Source: Adhaeribacter aerolatus (GTDB lineage: Bacteria; Bacteroidota; Bacteroidia; Cytophagales; Hymenobacteraceae). Taken from it: a stretch of 64,000 nucleotides of DNA. The notes under the pieces are model-generated. The model saw only the letters and a program-made list of their open reading frames with translations, did no database searches and had not been told where the DNA came from. The position numbers and the translations under genes are program-made. The stretch covers positions 62,001 through 126,000 of the forward strand of contig NZ_BJYS01000003.1 in assembly GCF_007991635.1 (NCBI RefSeq), read 5' to 3'. Shown piece by piece: positions 41,044 to 48,752 of this stretch (positions within the stretch are counted from its first letter, which is position 1; each line of letters begins with the position of its first letter).

Positions 41044-41172
41044 AATCGTTAAAAGTTAATCTGGTTAGAATAATTACTATAATGAGAACAACGTCCAGAC
41101 ATAAGCCGGTTTTTAAACAGGCTTTCTATAATCCTCCATATCTCACCTTTATCCATTTAACTTTTAACGATT
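41044..41172. repeat. Inverted-repeat element between desulfurase gene and glmM
   Basis: A perfect 16-bp inverted repeat, AATCGTTAAAAGTTAA (41044-41059) and TTAACTTTTAACGATT (41157-41172), encloses 97 gene-free bases. Inside is a hairpin AAGCC-G-GTTT-TT-AAAC-A-GGCTT (41103-41124). The left end continues outward in GTTGAGAGTTAA-type words. It fills almost the whole gap and mirrors the gldD-recG element in size and layout. Confidence 0.6.
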
Positions 41173-41180
41173 CTCCAGAT

Positions 41181-42566
41181 TTAATTATTAATAATCTCTT
41201 TTATATCAGTGATTATTTTATTGGCCAAATGGTCGGCGGTTACAATGGCATCCGATTCGGCATATATCCGGATGATGGGCTCTGTGTTTGATTTCCGAAG
41301 GTGTACCCATTCTTTTTCAAATTCAATCTTTACCCCATCGATGGTATTAATGGGCTGTTTGGCATATTTCTGCTGCACTTTCACCAGCACCTCATCCACA
41401 TTAATATTGGGCGTTAACTCTATTTTATTTTTAGAGATGTGGTAATTGGGGTATGTATTTCTTAAGCGGCTGGTGCTTAACCCGGATTTTGCCAGGTAGG
41501 TTAAGAATAAAGCAATCCCCACCAACGCATCACGGCCGTAGTGCAGTTCAGGGTAAATTACACCACCGTTTCCTTCGCCGCCAATAACCGCATTTTCCTC
41601 TTTCATCTTGGTAACTACGTTTACCTCTCCTACCGCGGCCGCTGCATACTGGCCACCGGCTTTCTCGGTTACATCGCGTAATGCCCGGGTAGATGATAAG
41701 TTAGAAACTGTATTACCTTTGGTATGTTGCAACACGTAATCGGCAACGGCCACCAGGGTATATTCTTCGCCAAACATGCTACCATCCTCGCAAATCAGCG
41801 CCAGGCGGTCCACATCCGGATCTACCACAATACCCAAATCGAACCGGCCTTTTTCTATTAAATTAGAAATTTCGTGCAGGTTTTCGGGCAGCGGCTCGGG
41901 GTTATGCGGAAAATTACCGTCGGGCTCGCAGTATAGTTTTTCAATTTGGGTAACTCCCAGGGCCTCTAACAGCATTGGCACCGCAATACCCCCCGTAGAG
42001 TTTACCGCATCAATTGCTATTTTAAAATCGCGGGCTTTTATAGCTTCCAAATCTACCAGGGGTAAATCCAGAATAGCCTTAATATGCGCTTCCAGCGCAT
42101 TGTCGTTTTGGGTATACGTACCTAACTTGTTTACCGGAGCAAAATCAAAAGCCTCTTGTTCGGCTAATTGCAGCAACAGTTTACCTTCGGCATCCGAAAT
42201 AAATTCGCCTTTGTTGTTTAACAATTTTAAGGCATTCCACTGTTTGGGATTATGGCTGGCCGTTAATATAATGCCGCCCGCTGCCTTTTCGGCCGGTACC
42301 GCCATTTCTACAGTTGGCGTGGTAGATAAGCCCACATCAATTACATTAATACCCAAGCCCTGCAAGGTAGCACAAACCAGTTTGTTAACCATGTCGCCGG
42401 AGATTCGGGCATCACGCCCAACCACTACGGTGTTTCCCTGCGCTGCCTGCAATATCCAGGTTCCGTAAGCGGCCGTAAACTTTACAACATCCAGCGGCGT
42501 TAATGCTTCGCCAGCTTTTCCGCCAATGGTACCCCTAATACCTGATATAGATTTTATTAAAGCCAC
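41181..42566 (-). CDS. glmM: Phosphoglucosamine mutase
   Basis: Interconverts glucosamine-6-phosphate and glucosamine-1-phosphate on the way to UDP-GlcNAc (461 aa). The longest frame begins at ATG 42614, but that codon lies upstream of the -7 box at 42586-42593; GTG at 42566 gives MALIKSISGIRGTIGGKAGE, the usual family start, and is preferred. The active phosphoserine is in GIILTASHNPKQWNALK near residue 99, Mg2+ is bound by DPDVDRLALI near 240, and GEGNGGVIYPELHYGRDAL near 325 binds sugar. Bacteroidota phosphohexomutases of this type can also act as phosphomannomutases. Confidence 0.9.
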   Translation of the reverse strand: MALIKSISGIRGTIGGKAGEALTPLDVVKFTAAYGTWILQAAQGNTVVVGRDARISGDMVNKLVCATLQGLGINVIDVGLSTTPTVEMAVPAEKAAGGIILTASHNPKQWNALKLLNNKGEFISDAEGKLLLQLAEQEAFDFAPVNKLGTYTQNDNALEAHIKAILDLPLVDLEAIKARDFKIAIDAVNSTGGIAVPMLLEALGVTQIEKLYCEPDGNFPHNPEPLPENLHEISNLIEKGRFDLGIVVDPDVDRLALICEDGSMFGEEYTLVAVADYVLQHTKGNTVSNLSSTRALRDVTEKAGGQYAAAAVGEVNVVTKMKEENAVIGGEGNGGVIYPELHYGRDALVGIALFLTYLAKSGLSTSRLRNTYPNYHISKNKIELTPNINVDEVLVKVQQKYAKQPINTIDGVKIEFEKEWVHLRKSNTEPIIRIYAESDAIVTADHLANKIITDIKEIINN

Positions 42567-42585
42567 TTTTGTTTTAATTTTTGTA

Positions 42586-42593
42586 CAAAAGTA
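42586..42593 (-). promoter_or_regulatory. Promoter -7 box (TACTTTTG) for glmM
   Basis: Minus-strand TACTTTTG matches TAnnTTTG 20 bases before the GTG at 42566. It excludes the upstream ATG at 42614 as start if this promoter is used. Confidence 0.5.
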
Positions 42594-42821
42594 GTTAATA
42601 GAATATAATATCACGCGAAAAATTCACTTGGCCCGGTTATAATTAACATGCGCTCCCCACCGCCCCAGCCGGTCAAAATTAAATTCGGATTTTTTTAGAA
42701 AAGATTTATGGAATTTCGAAAGCGCTGCATCTTATTAGTATAAATTGCACCAATGCGGCTATTTAAAACGTTAGCTAACCCTAAAAACGAAGCAATACCG
42801 CAGTAATGTAATTTATAAACA

Positions 42822-43634
42822 ATGGAACACACTGAAGAAGGAAAAGAATCAGTAAGAGCAAAACAGTTGCAGGCCTTTAACCGGCTTTTGGATATTATGG
42901 ACGACCTGCGGGAGAAATGCCCCTGGGACCGGAAACAAACCATTGCCAGCCTGCGGCATTTAACCATTGAAGAGACCTACGAGCTTTCGGATGCTATTAT
43001 ACGCAACGATATGCAGGACCTGAAAAAAGAATTAGGCGATGTAATGTTGCACCTGGTGTTTTACGCCAAAATAGCTTCCGAAACGAACACGTTTAATTTG
43101 GCGGAGGTGCTTGATACCTTATGTGACAAACTGGTATTCCGGCACCCGCACATTTACGGCGAAACCACCGCAAATACAGAAGAGGAGGTAAAACAAAATT
43201 GGGAGAAACTTAAAATTAAAGAAGGTAATAAATCGGTATTAGGGGGCGTTCCGGTTTCGTTACCCGCATTGGTAAAAGCCATGCGTATTCAGGAAAAAGC
43301 CCGCGGTGCAGGTTTCGACTGGGACGCAAAAGAGCAGGTCTGGCAAAAAGTGCAGGAAGAACTCCGGGAGTTTGAGCATGAGTTTAACCGTCCCGATTCA
43401 TCTCAGGTAGATTTAGAGAAAGCTACCGGTGAATTTGGAGATTTGCTGTTTTCGCTCATAAACTTTGCCCGCTTTATCCGGATTAACCCCGAAGAAGCGC
43501 TGGAGAAAACGAATTTAAAGTTTATTAAACGTTTTCAGTACATGGAAGAAGAATCGGCGAAGGAAGGAAAAAATTTAGCTACGATGTCGTTGGCCGAAAT
43601 GGATGTTTATTGGGAAAGAGCCAAGCAACATTAA
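42822..43634 (+). CDS. mazG: Nucleoside triphosphate pyrophosphohydrolase MazG
   Basis: Hydrolyses NTPs and dNTPs to monophosphates and pyrophosphate, cleaning the nucleotide pool (270 aa). Two tandem MazG helical domains: the first at about 25-125 with CPWDRKQTIASLRHLTIEETYEL and the acidic ELGDVMLHLVF, the second at about 150-255 with EFGDLLFSLINFARF (ExxD metal ligands). Length and layout match full-length MazG. Alone between glmM and the exb cluster. Confidence 0.95.
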   Translation: MEHTEEGKESVRAKQLQAFNRLLDIMDDLREKCPWDRKQTIASLRHLTIEETYELSDAIIRNDMQDLKKELGDVMLHLVFYAKIASETNTFNLAEVLDTLCDKLVFRHPHIYGETTANTEEEVKQNWEKLKIKEGNKSVLGGVPVSLPALVKAMRIQEKARGAGFDWDAKEQVWQKVQEELREFEHEFNRPDSSQVDLEKATGEFGDLLFSLINFARFIRINPEEALEKTNLKFIKRFQYMEEESAKEGKNLATMSLAEMDVYWERAKQH

Positions 43635-44138
43635 CGCACACCAGCCGTTAATGTCTGTAAAGTGTTACAAATCTGATGAATACCTTAGATTTAGCAGCTA
43701 CAACATAGTAAAATACTTTAATAAATACTTGTTTTATTCCAAATTATTAAATAATATATTTGGCTTACTTACAAAATTTATAAATATTTTCCACCATCCT
43801 AGATTATTTACTAATATAAATTAGCTTTTATTAGTACAATAGTAAAATTCTTCTATATTTGTTAAATTATGAATGAAAACGTGAAAAGCGGTGTTTTGTG
43901 GGATATTTGATTTTAATTAGGTTTGTAAAGAGAAGGCAAAGCAAATAATGTAAAAAAAGCATATTTATCCGGTTGACCGCTTTGAAATTTCAATCCGTTT
44001 TACATATTTGCATAAACATTGGTTATTTAATAGTTAAAAAGATAATTAGTAAAAACACATTTTAACAACTTTATAGCAGGATAATTAAAATTTTAAAAAC
44101 CCAAACACAAACAACTAAACTTTAAATTTACAACAACA
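43635..44138. other. AT-rich upstream region of exbB cluster
   Basis: About 500 AT-rich bases without a gene. Two TATATTTG sequences (43755-43762 and 43854-43861) match the promoter box, and CATATTTG at 44003-44010 is one base off and nearest to exbB. In DNA this AT-rich chance matches are likely, so the exact promoter is open. No terminator after mazG was seen. Confidence 0.4.
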
Positions 44139-45032
44139 ATGGAAAGAAAGAATGTAGTAAGTACCAATGCTCCAAAACCAGCAGTTAATACCGCAACTGA
44201 TAAATCTGATGGTAAAGCGGGTTCTGTTTTTGCCAGTATTGTTATTCCAGTAGCAATTGTGGTTTCGTTTTTAATTTACATGTTTATTTTAGGTAACCCT
44301 GCTAACTTCGAAGGTGGCAATCCGGAAAATCACCCGCTGCCAGGTAACTATTTAGGTGTAGTATACAAAGGTGGTATTATCGTACCTATGTTAATTTCGC
44401 TTAACCTAATGGTTTTAGTATTTGCTATTGAGCGTTTCTTAACTATCAGCAAAGCCAAAGGCACCAAAGGCATCGAGCAGTTTGTTCGGACTATCCGTCA
44501 GAAATTAAACCAAAAAGACATTAATGGTGCTATTGCGGCCTGCGATGTACAAAAAGGTTCGGTAGCTAACGTGGTTAAGGCTGGTTTAGGCAAATACAAA
44601 GAAATGGAACTGGACCGCGAATTACCAAAAGATCAAAAAATTCTGGCTATTCAGAAAGAAATTGAGGAATCTACCGCGCTGGAATTACCAATGTTAGAAA
44701 AGAACCTGGTTATTATTTCAACCATTGCTTCTATCTCTACGCTGGTTGGTTTGATCGGTACAGTACTTGGTATGATTAAAGCGTTCGCGGCTCTTGCAAC
44801 TGCCGGTTCTCCGGATGCAGTAGCACTCGCCAACGGTATCTCTGAAGCCTTGATTAACACAGCTCTTGGTATTATTGGTTCTACCCTGGCTATTATTGCT
44901 TACAACTACTTTACCAGCAAAATTGATGCCCTTACTTACAGCATCGACGAAGCCGGTTTCAGTATCATTCAAACGTTTGCTGCCGAGCACGATAGTGTTG
45001 GTAATGCCACACACCGTCCGGCTAACGTATAA
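44139..45032 (+). CDS. exbB: MotA/TolQ/ExbB proton channel family protein
   Basis: Inner-membrane proton channel subunit (297 aa) that with ExbD energises TonB. Hydrophobic segments at about 31-53 (FASIVIPVAIVVSFLIYMFI), 85-106, 188-210 and 228-252. The conserved ExbB core IISTIASISTLVGLIGTVLGMIKAF and ALINTALGIIGSTLAIIAYN is intact. An N-terminal extension and extra first segment are usual in Bacteroidota. First gene of exbB - exbD - exbD - tonB. Confidence 0.93.
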   Translation: MERKNVVSTNAPKPAVNTATDKSDGKAGSVFASIVIPVAIVVSFLIYMFILGNPANFEGGNPENHPLPGNYLGVVYKGGIIVPMLISLNLMVLVFAIERFLTISKAKGTKGIEQFVRTIRQKLNQKDINGAIAACDVQKGSVANVVKAGLGKYKEMELDRELPKDQKILAIQKEIEESTALELPMLEKNLVIISTIASISTLVGLIGTVLGMIKAFAALATAGSPDAVALANGISEALINTALGIIGSTLAIIAYNYFTSKIDALTYSIDEAGFSIIQTFAAEHDSVGNATHRPANV

Positions 45033-45058
45033 TTTAAAAATTCTTAAAAGAAAAGTAA

Positions 45059-45661
45059 ATGCCAAAAGTAAAACCGCACAGAGCCAAGCCCTCGCTGGAT
45101 ATGACACCCATGGTGGACTTGGCCTTCCTGCTGGTAACTTTCTTCATGCTGATTTCAAAATTTGCGCCTGAAGAAGTTGTTGTGGTAGATACGCCTTCTT
45201 CTACATCTGATATTAAACTGCCGGAATCTGATATTCTTACCATTACGGTAGATAAAAACGGCCGCATTTTTTACGGAGTAGAAGGGCAGCATACCAAGCG
45301 GGAATTAATTGATAAAATGTCAGCGAAATACAACATTGCTTTCACGGAAGCGGAAAAGGCAAAATTCTCGAATACCGCAAGTTTCGGGGTGCCTATAGCC
45401 AACCTGAAGCAAGTATTAAACGCATCTGAAAGCCAGATTAAAAATATTAATCAACCTGGCATACCGGCTGACTCTCTTAACAACGAATTGGGTGATTGGA
45501 TTTACCAAACCCGTTTGTCTAATCCGAAAGTTAGGATAGCCATTAAAGGAGATAGCGACGCTGATGTGCCTACTATTAAAAAAGTAATTAAAACGTTGCA
45601 GGACAAAAAGGTAAACCGGTTTAACCTGATTACCGATATGGAAGCAAAACCTAGAATTTAA
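45059..45661 (+). CDS. exbD: ExbD/TolR family protein 1
   Basis: Single-span proton-motive-force subunit (200 aa). SLDMTPMVDLAFLLVTFFML at 13-32 contains the membrane segment and its essential Asp (MVDLAF). The long periplasmic part (about 40-200) ends with VRIAIKGDSDADVPTIKKVI and RFNLITDMEAKP, the ExbD fold, with an insertion of about 60 residues compared with E. coli ExbD. Lies 26 bases after exbB and 11 before the second exbD. Confidence 0.93.
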   Translation: MPKVKPHRAKPSLDMTPMVDLAFLLVTFFMLISKFAPEEVVVVDTPSSTSDIKLPESDILTITVDKNGRIFYGVEGQHTKRELIDKMSAKYNIAFTEAEKAKFSNTASFGVPIANLKQVLNASESQIKNINQPGIPADSLNNELGDWIYQTRLSNPKVRIAIKGDSDADVPTIKKVIKTLQDKKVNRFNLITDMEAKPRI

Positions 45662-45672
45662 ACCGCAAGAAA

Positions 45673-46203
45673 ATGGCAGAAATACAAGAAAAAGGCGGCG
45701 GTGGCGGTAAAGGCGGGAAGAAAAGGGCAAAGAAGCAGTCAACCAAAATCGATATGACACCAATGGTGGATTTGGGTTTCCTTCTCCTGACCTTCTTCAT
45801 TCTTACCACAACGTTCGCTAAGCCACAGACGATGGAAATCAGTATGCCGGTAAAGCCTAAAAACCAGGATGAGCAATCGGAACTAAAAGCTTCCAATGCG
45901 CTTACCTTATTATTGGCTGAGAACGATAAGATATACTGGTACGCTGGTTTGCCGGACGCCCCGGCCGAACCGGGGGTACAAACAACAACTTATGCGGCAA
46001 ATGGTATCCGAAAGATATTACTTGATCGTAAAAGTAATCCAGACTTAGTAGTTTTGATTAAACCCATGGAAAAAGCGCGCTACAAGAACTTAGTAGACTT
46101 GCTTGACGAAATGAACATAACTGAATCTAATAAGTATGCGATTGTGGATGTGGACCCGCGGGATGAAAAGTTAGTGGAACAAGCAAAAGCTGAAGGAAAA
46201 TAG
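45673..46203 (+). CDS. exbD: ExbD/TolR family protein 2
   Basis: Second ExbD (176 aa). After a Gly/Lys-rich N-terminus (GGGGGKGGKKRAKKQS), KIDMTPMVDLGFLLLTFFIL carries the membrane span and essential Asp. Periplasmic domain about 55-176. It differs clearly from the first copy, and paired exbD genes are normal in Bacteroidota, suggesting a mixed ExbD complex. Ends four bases before tonB. Confidence 0.93.
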   Translation: MAEIQEKGGGGGKGGKKRAKKQSTKIDMTPMVDLGFLLLTFFILTTTFAKPQTMEISMPVKPKNQDEQSELKASNALTLLLAENDKIYWYAGLPDAPAEPGVQTTTYAANGIRKILLDRKSNPDLVVLIKPMEKARYKNLVDLLDEMNITESNKYAIVDVDPRDEKLVEQAKAEGK

Positions 46204-46206
46204 GAA

Positions 46207-47019
46207 ATGGAAACTAAACTTGATTATTCAACCGCGTCGCTGAATGACATTGTCTTCGAGACGCGGAACAAGGCTTACGGTGCTTATTTTCTTCGCAAGA
46301 TTTACAACAAGCACGTAACCATTGCAACATTTATCGCTATTGCTATTTTTATTCTTTTTATTAGTGCTCCGCTTATTGCCAACCTGTTGGGTGGCGATGA
46401 AGAAGAAGTAGTTTTACAAGAAGAAAGAGTAGTTGAGCTGACCGAGCCACCGGCCCTGGAAAATAAACCACCGCCACCGCCGCCACCTGATTTGCCGCCA
46501 CCGCCACCACCAGTGGTATCAACGGTAAAATTTACCCCTCCCGTTATTAAAAAAGACGAAGAGGTACGGAAGGAAGAAAAAATTCCGGATCAGAAGGAAC
46601 TGGAAGATGTGGTTATCTCTACGGCAACAGTAGAAGGAAACACCAAGGAAGAGGTTTTAACTGTGGTTGAAGCGCCTAGCGAAGTAGGCGAAGTAGTAGA
46701 AGACAAAATCTTTACCTTTGTGGAGCAGCAACCATCTTTCCCGGGTGGTGAAAGCGAACTGAACAAGTTCATCAAAAAGAACCTGAAATACCCGCCAGCC
46801 GCTTTACGGAATGGCCTGGAAGGCTTGGTGGTAGTACAGTTTGTGGTAAACCGTGAAGGCGAGATTTCTGACGTAGCTGTAGTTAAAAAACTAGGCGGCG
46901 GAACTGATGAAGAAGCTATGCGCGTTGTGAAAATGATGCCCAAGTTTGCCCCAGCCAAGCAGAACGGTAGACCTGTTAGCTTCCGGTACACTTTACCAGT
47001 TCGTTTTGGTTTACAATAA
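46207..47019 (+). CDS. tonB: TonB family energy transducer
   Basis: TonB (270 aa), linking the ExbBD motor to outer-membrane receptors. Membrane span at about 36-58 (VTIATFIAIAIFILFISAPL). A Pro-rich periplasmic linker (KPPPPPPPDLPPPPPPVVST) spans about 88-110, followed by an acidic/Lys segment. The C-terminal TonB domain (about 178-270) has FPGGESELNKFIKKNLKYPP, GLEGLVVVQFVVNREGEISD and the end LPVRFGLQ. Last gene before a strong terminator. Confidence 0.95.
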   Translation: METKLDYSTASLNDIVFETRNKAYGAYFLRKIYNKHVTIATFIAIAIFILFISAPLIANLLGGDEEEVVLQEERVVELTEPPALENKPPPPPPPDLPPPPPPVVSTVKFTPPVIKKDEEVRKEEKIPDQKELEDVVISTATVEGNTKEEVLTVVEAPSEVGEVVEDKIFTFVEQQPSFPGGESELNKFIKKNLKYPPAALRNGLEGLVVVQFVVNREGEISDVAVVKKLGGGTDEEAMRVVKMMPKFAPAKQNGRPVSFRYTLPVRFGLQ

Positions 47020-47039
47020 AAAATTAATTTAAAAATAAA

Positions 47040-47073
47040 AAAAACCGAAGTAACTAAAACTTCGGTTTTTTTT
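47040..47073 (+). terminator. Terminator after tonB
   Basis: AAAAACCGAAGT / ACTTCGGTTTTT with a 7-base loop, followed by a run of T. Rho-independent terminator of the exb-tonB genes. Confidence 0.88.
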
Positions 47074-47152
47074 ATTGCCGCCTTATAAATTTCCAGGTCA
47101 TTTTCTGATTTCAGCCAGCAAATTTTGTTTTTGAAATTGTTGTGCAATATCT

Positions 47153-47232
47153 GTCATTCTGGAATTCTAAGGATTCCGGCAGAAACCAGTTCATTAATTG
47201 CTAACAAGTTTTCTTACCAAAACAGGTAAGAA
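47153..47232. repeat. Palindromic repeat fragments
   Basis: GTCATTCTGGAATTCTAAGG at 47153 shares its first nine bases with the ends of the GIY-YIG cassette and contains GGAAT..ATTCC arms. Further on, TTCTTACC (47211-47218) and GGTAAGAA (47225-47232) form a perfect hairpin. No opposite end was found, so this may be a decayed half element in the tonB-downstream gap. Confidence 0.4.
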
Positions 47233-47344
47233 CCCCATGTATAGTAGCAGTTATAAAATCAACCTTTAAACTGGTAATAATATTTCCGTTGGTTCTTTAT
47301 GGAATTTAAACCTTTTTCAATCATTAAAAATAAAGAAGAGAAAA

Positions 47345-47596
47345 ATGAGGGAACAATTTGAAAAAACACCGGAAACCACTGCCCAAAAGGTACTGAAATA
47401 CTTTTCACTCCTCATGACGCTGGCTTACCCAATTTTGGGATTGTATTTGCTGTTATCTTCGCCGGAACAAATAGCCCTGGATCCTAAAGCAAAAATTGGG
47501 GTAGGTGTAATGCTTATGTTGTATGGTATCTATCGTTTTTACCGTACCTACCAGCGCTATTTTAAAGCAAACAGAACCACAGAACAAAACGATTAG
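47345..47596 (+). CDS. Small membrane protein, unknown
   Basis: 83-aa protein with two hydrophobic segments, about 19-39 (YFSLLMTLAYPILGLYLLLS) and 50-67 (IGVGVMLMLYGIYRFYRTY), and basic ends; probably an inner-membrane hairpin with both ends in the cytoplasm. It lies between tonB and the PstS-like gene on the same strand, but after the tonB terminator. I recognise similar proteins in this position in Bacteroidota without knowing a function. Confidence 0.7.
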   Translation: MREQFEKTPETTAQKVLKYFSLLMTLAYPILGLYLLLSSPEQIALDPKAKIGVGVMLMLYGIYRFYRTYQRYFKANRTTEQND

Positions 47597-47767
47597 CATC
47601 TGCTATCATGGAAAGCTAGTAGTAAGTAAAAATTATGATAGGCTAAATTCAATAAATATCGTATATAATATTTATTTGGGTTTAAATGAGAAAAGATAAA
47701 GTAAATAAAAGCTGTTTGTTTGATTAGGTTTATCTGTTTTACACTTACAATTTTAGGTAATAAGAAA

Positions 47768-48709
47768 ATGAAAAACTGCTTTAATTTACTCCTTTGGGCG
47801 ATTTTTGTTTGTGCTGCCATGGGTGCGTGTAATAGATCGGGTGAAATATCCGATACTCCTACCTCCGGTACCATGAAAATAAGCGTAGATGAATCTTTTG
47901 CGCCCATTATAGATTCGCATGTTTATACTTTTCAGAAACTGTATAAGTATGCTAAGGTAAATGCTGCTTATAAGCCTGAAGGCGAAGTAATGAAAGACTT
48001 ACTGCAGGATAGTGCCCGCTTAGTAATTGTAGCCCGGCAACTTACCCCTACGGAAATGCAGGTTTTTGAAAAAATAAAAATTACCCCACGGGTAACCAAA
48101 GTAGCCATAGATGGGGTAGCTCTAATTGTACATCCCGAAAATACCGATACCCTTTTGGCTATTCCCCAGCTAAAAGATATATTTACCGGTAAAACTACGT
48201 CTTGGAAAAAAATTAACGCAAAGTCGGCGCTAGACGATATTACAATAGTTTTTGACAATAGCAATTCCAGCACTGCCCGCTACGTTATTGATTCAATCAA
48301 TCAAAAACAGCCATTGCCGGCAAAAGCTTTTGCCGCTAAATCTAACCCGGAACTGGTAGACTACGTAGCCAACAATCGGAATGCTATTGGTGTAATTGGT
48401 GTAAACTGGATAAGTGATTTTGATGATTCGACGGCGATTGGCTTTTTAAAGAAGATAAAAGTAGTAGCAGTGGGTCGTAATATAAATCCAGCTGCGCCGG
48501 ACACTTACTATCAGCCATTTCAAGGCTATCTGGCCGAAGGAACTTATCCGCTCCGCCGCAACTTGTATATTATAAGCCGGGAAGCACGGGCAGGTCTTGG
48601 CACAGGTTTTGCATCTTTTGTAGCAGGCGATAAAGGTCAGCGCATATTTTTAAAGTCGGGACTAGTACCGGCAACGATGCCTATCAGGCTGGTGAATATT
48701 AGAGAATAA
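47768..48709 (+). CDS. PstS-like substrate-binding lipoprotein
   Basis: Periplasmic-binding-protein-like lipoprotein. The longest frame starts at 47720; ATG 47768 gives a proper lipoprotein signal (MKNCFNLLLWAIFVCAAMGAC) and I use it (313 aa). The mature part follows the PstS-like pattern: ISVDESFAPIIDSHVYTFQK, IAVDGVALIVHPENTD-type segment, LKDIFTGKTTSWKKINA and NSSTARYVID. No PstABC transporter genes are near, and the neighbours are the TonB cluster and a TPR protein, so phosphate import is not certain; it may bind an anion or act as a sensor. Confidence 0.82.
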   Translation: MKNCFNLLLWAIFVCAAMGACNRSGEISDTPTSGTMKISVDESFAPIIDSHVYTFQKLYKYAKVNAAYKPEGEVMKDLLQDSARLVIVARQLTPTEMQVFEKIKITPRVTKVAIDGVALIVHPENTDTLLAIPQLKDIFTGKTTSWKKINAKSALDDITIVFDNSNSSTARYVIDSINQKQPLPAKAFAAKSNPELVDYVANNRNAIGVIGVNWISDFDDSTAIGFLKKIKVVAVGRNINPAAPDTYYQPFQGYLAEGTYPLRRNLYIISREARAGLGTGFASFVAGDKGQRIFLKSGLVPATMPIRLVNIRE

Positions 48710-48752
48710 CAAACAATAACTTTAAATTTATAACAACTTAAAAGTAAAACCA

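Noticed and set aside
42695-42967. 90-codon minus-strand frame over the mazG start
   Set aside because: It overlaps a well-supported MazG gene on the other strand and shows no protein features.
46460-46515. CCGCCACCG-type simple repeat
   Set aside because: It encodes the Pro-rich linker of TonB, which explains it.
47768-48709. Phosphate ABC transporter locus
   Set aside because: Only a PstS-like lipoprotein is present; no permease, ATPase or PhoU genes are nearby.
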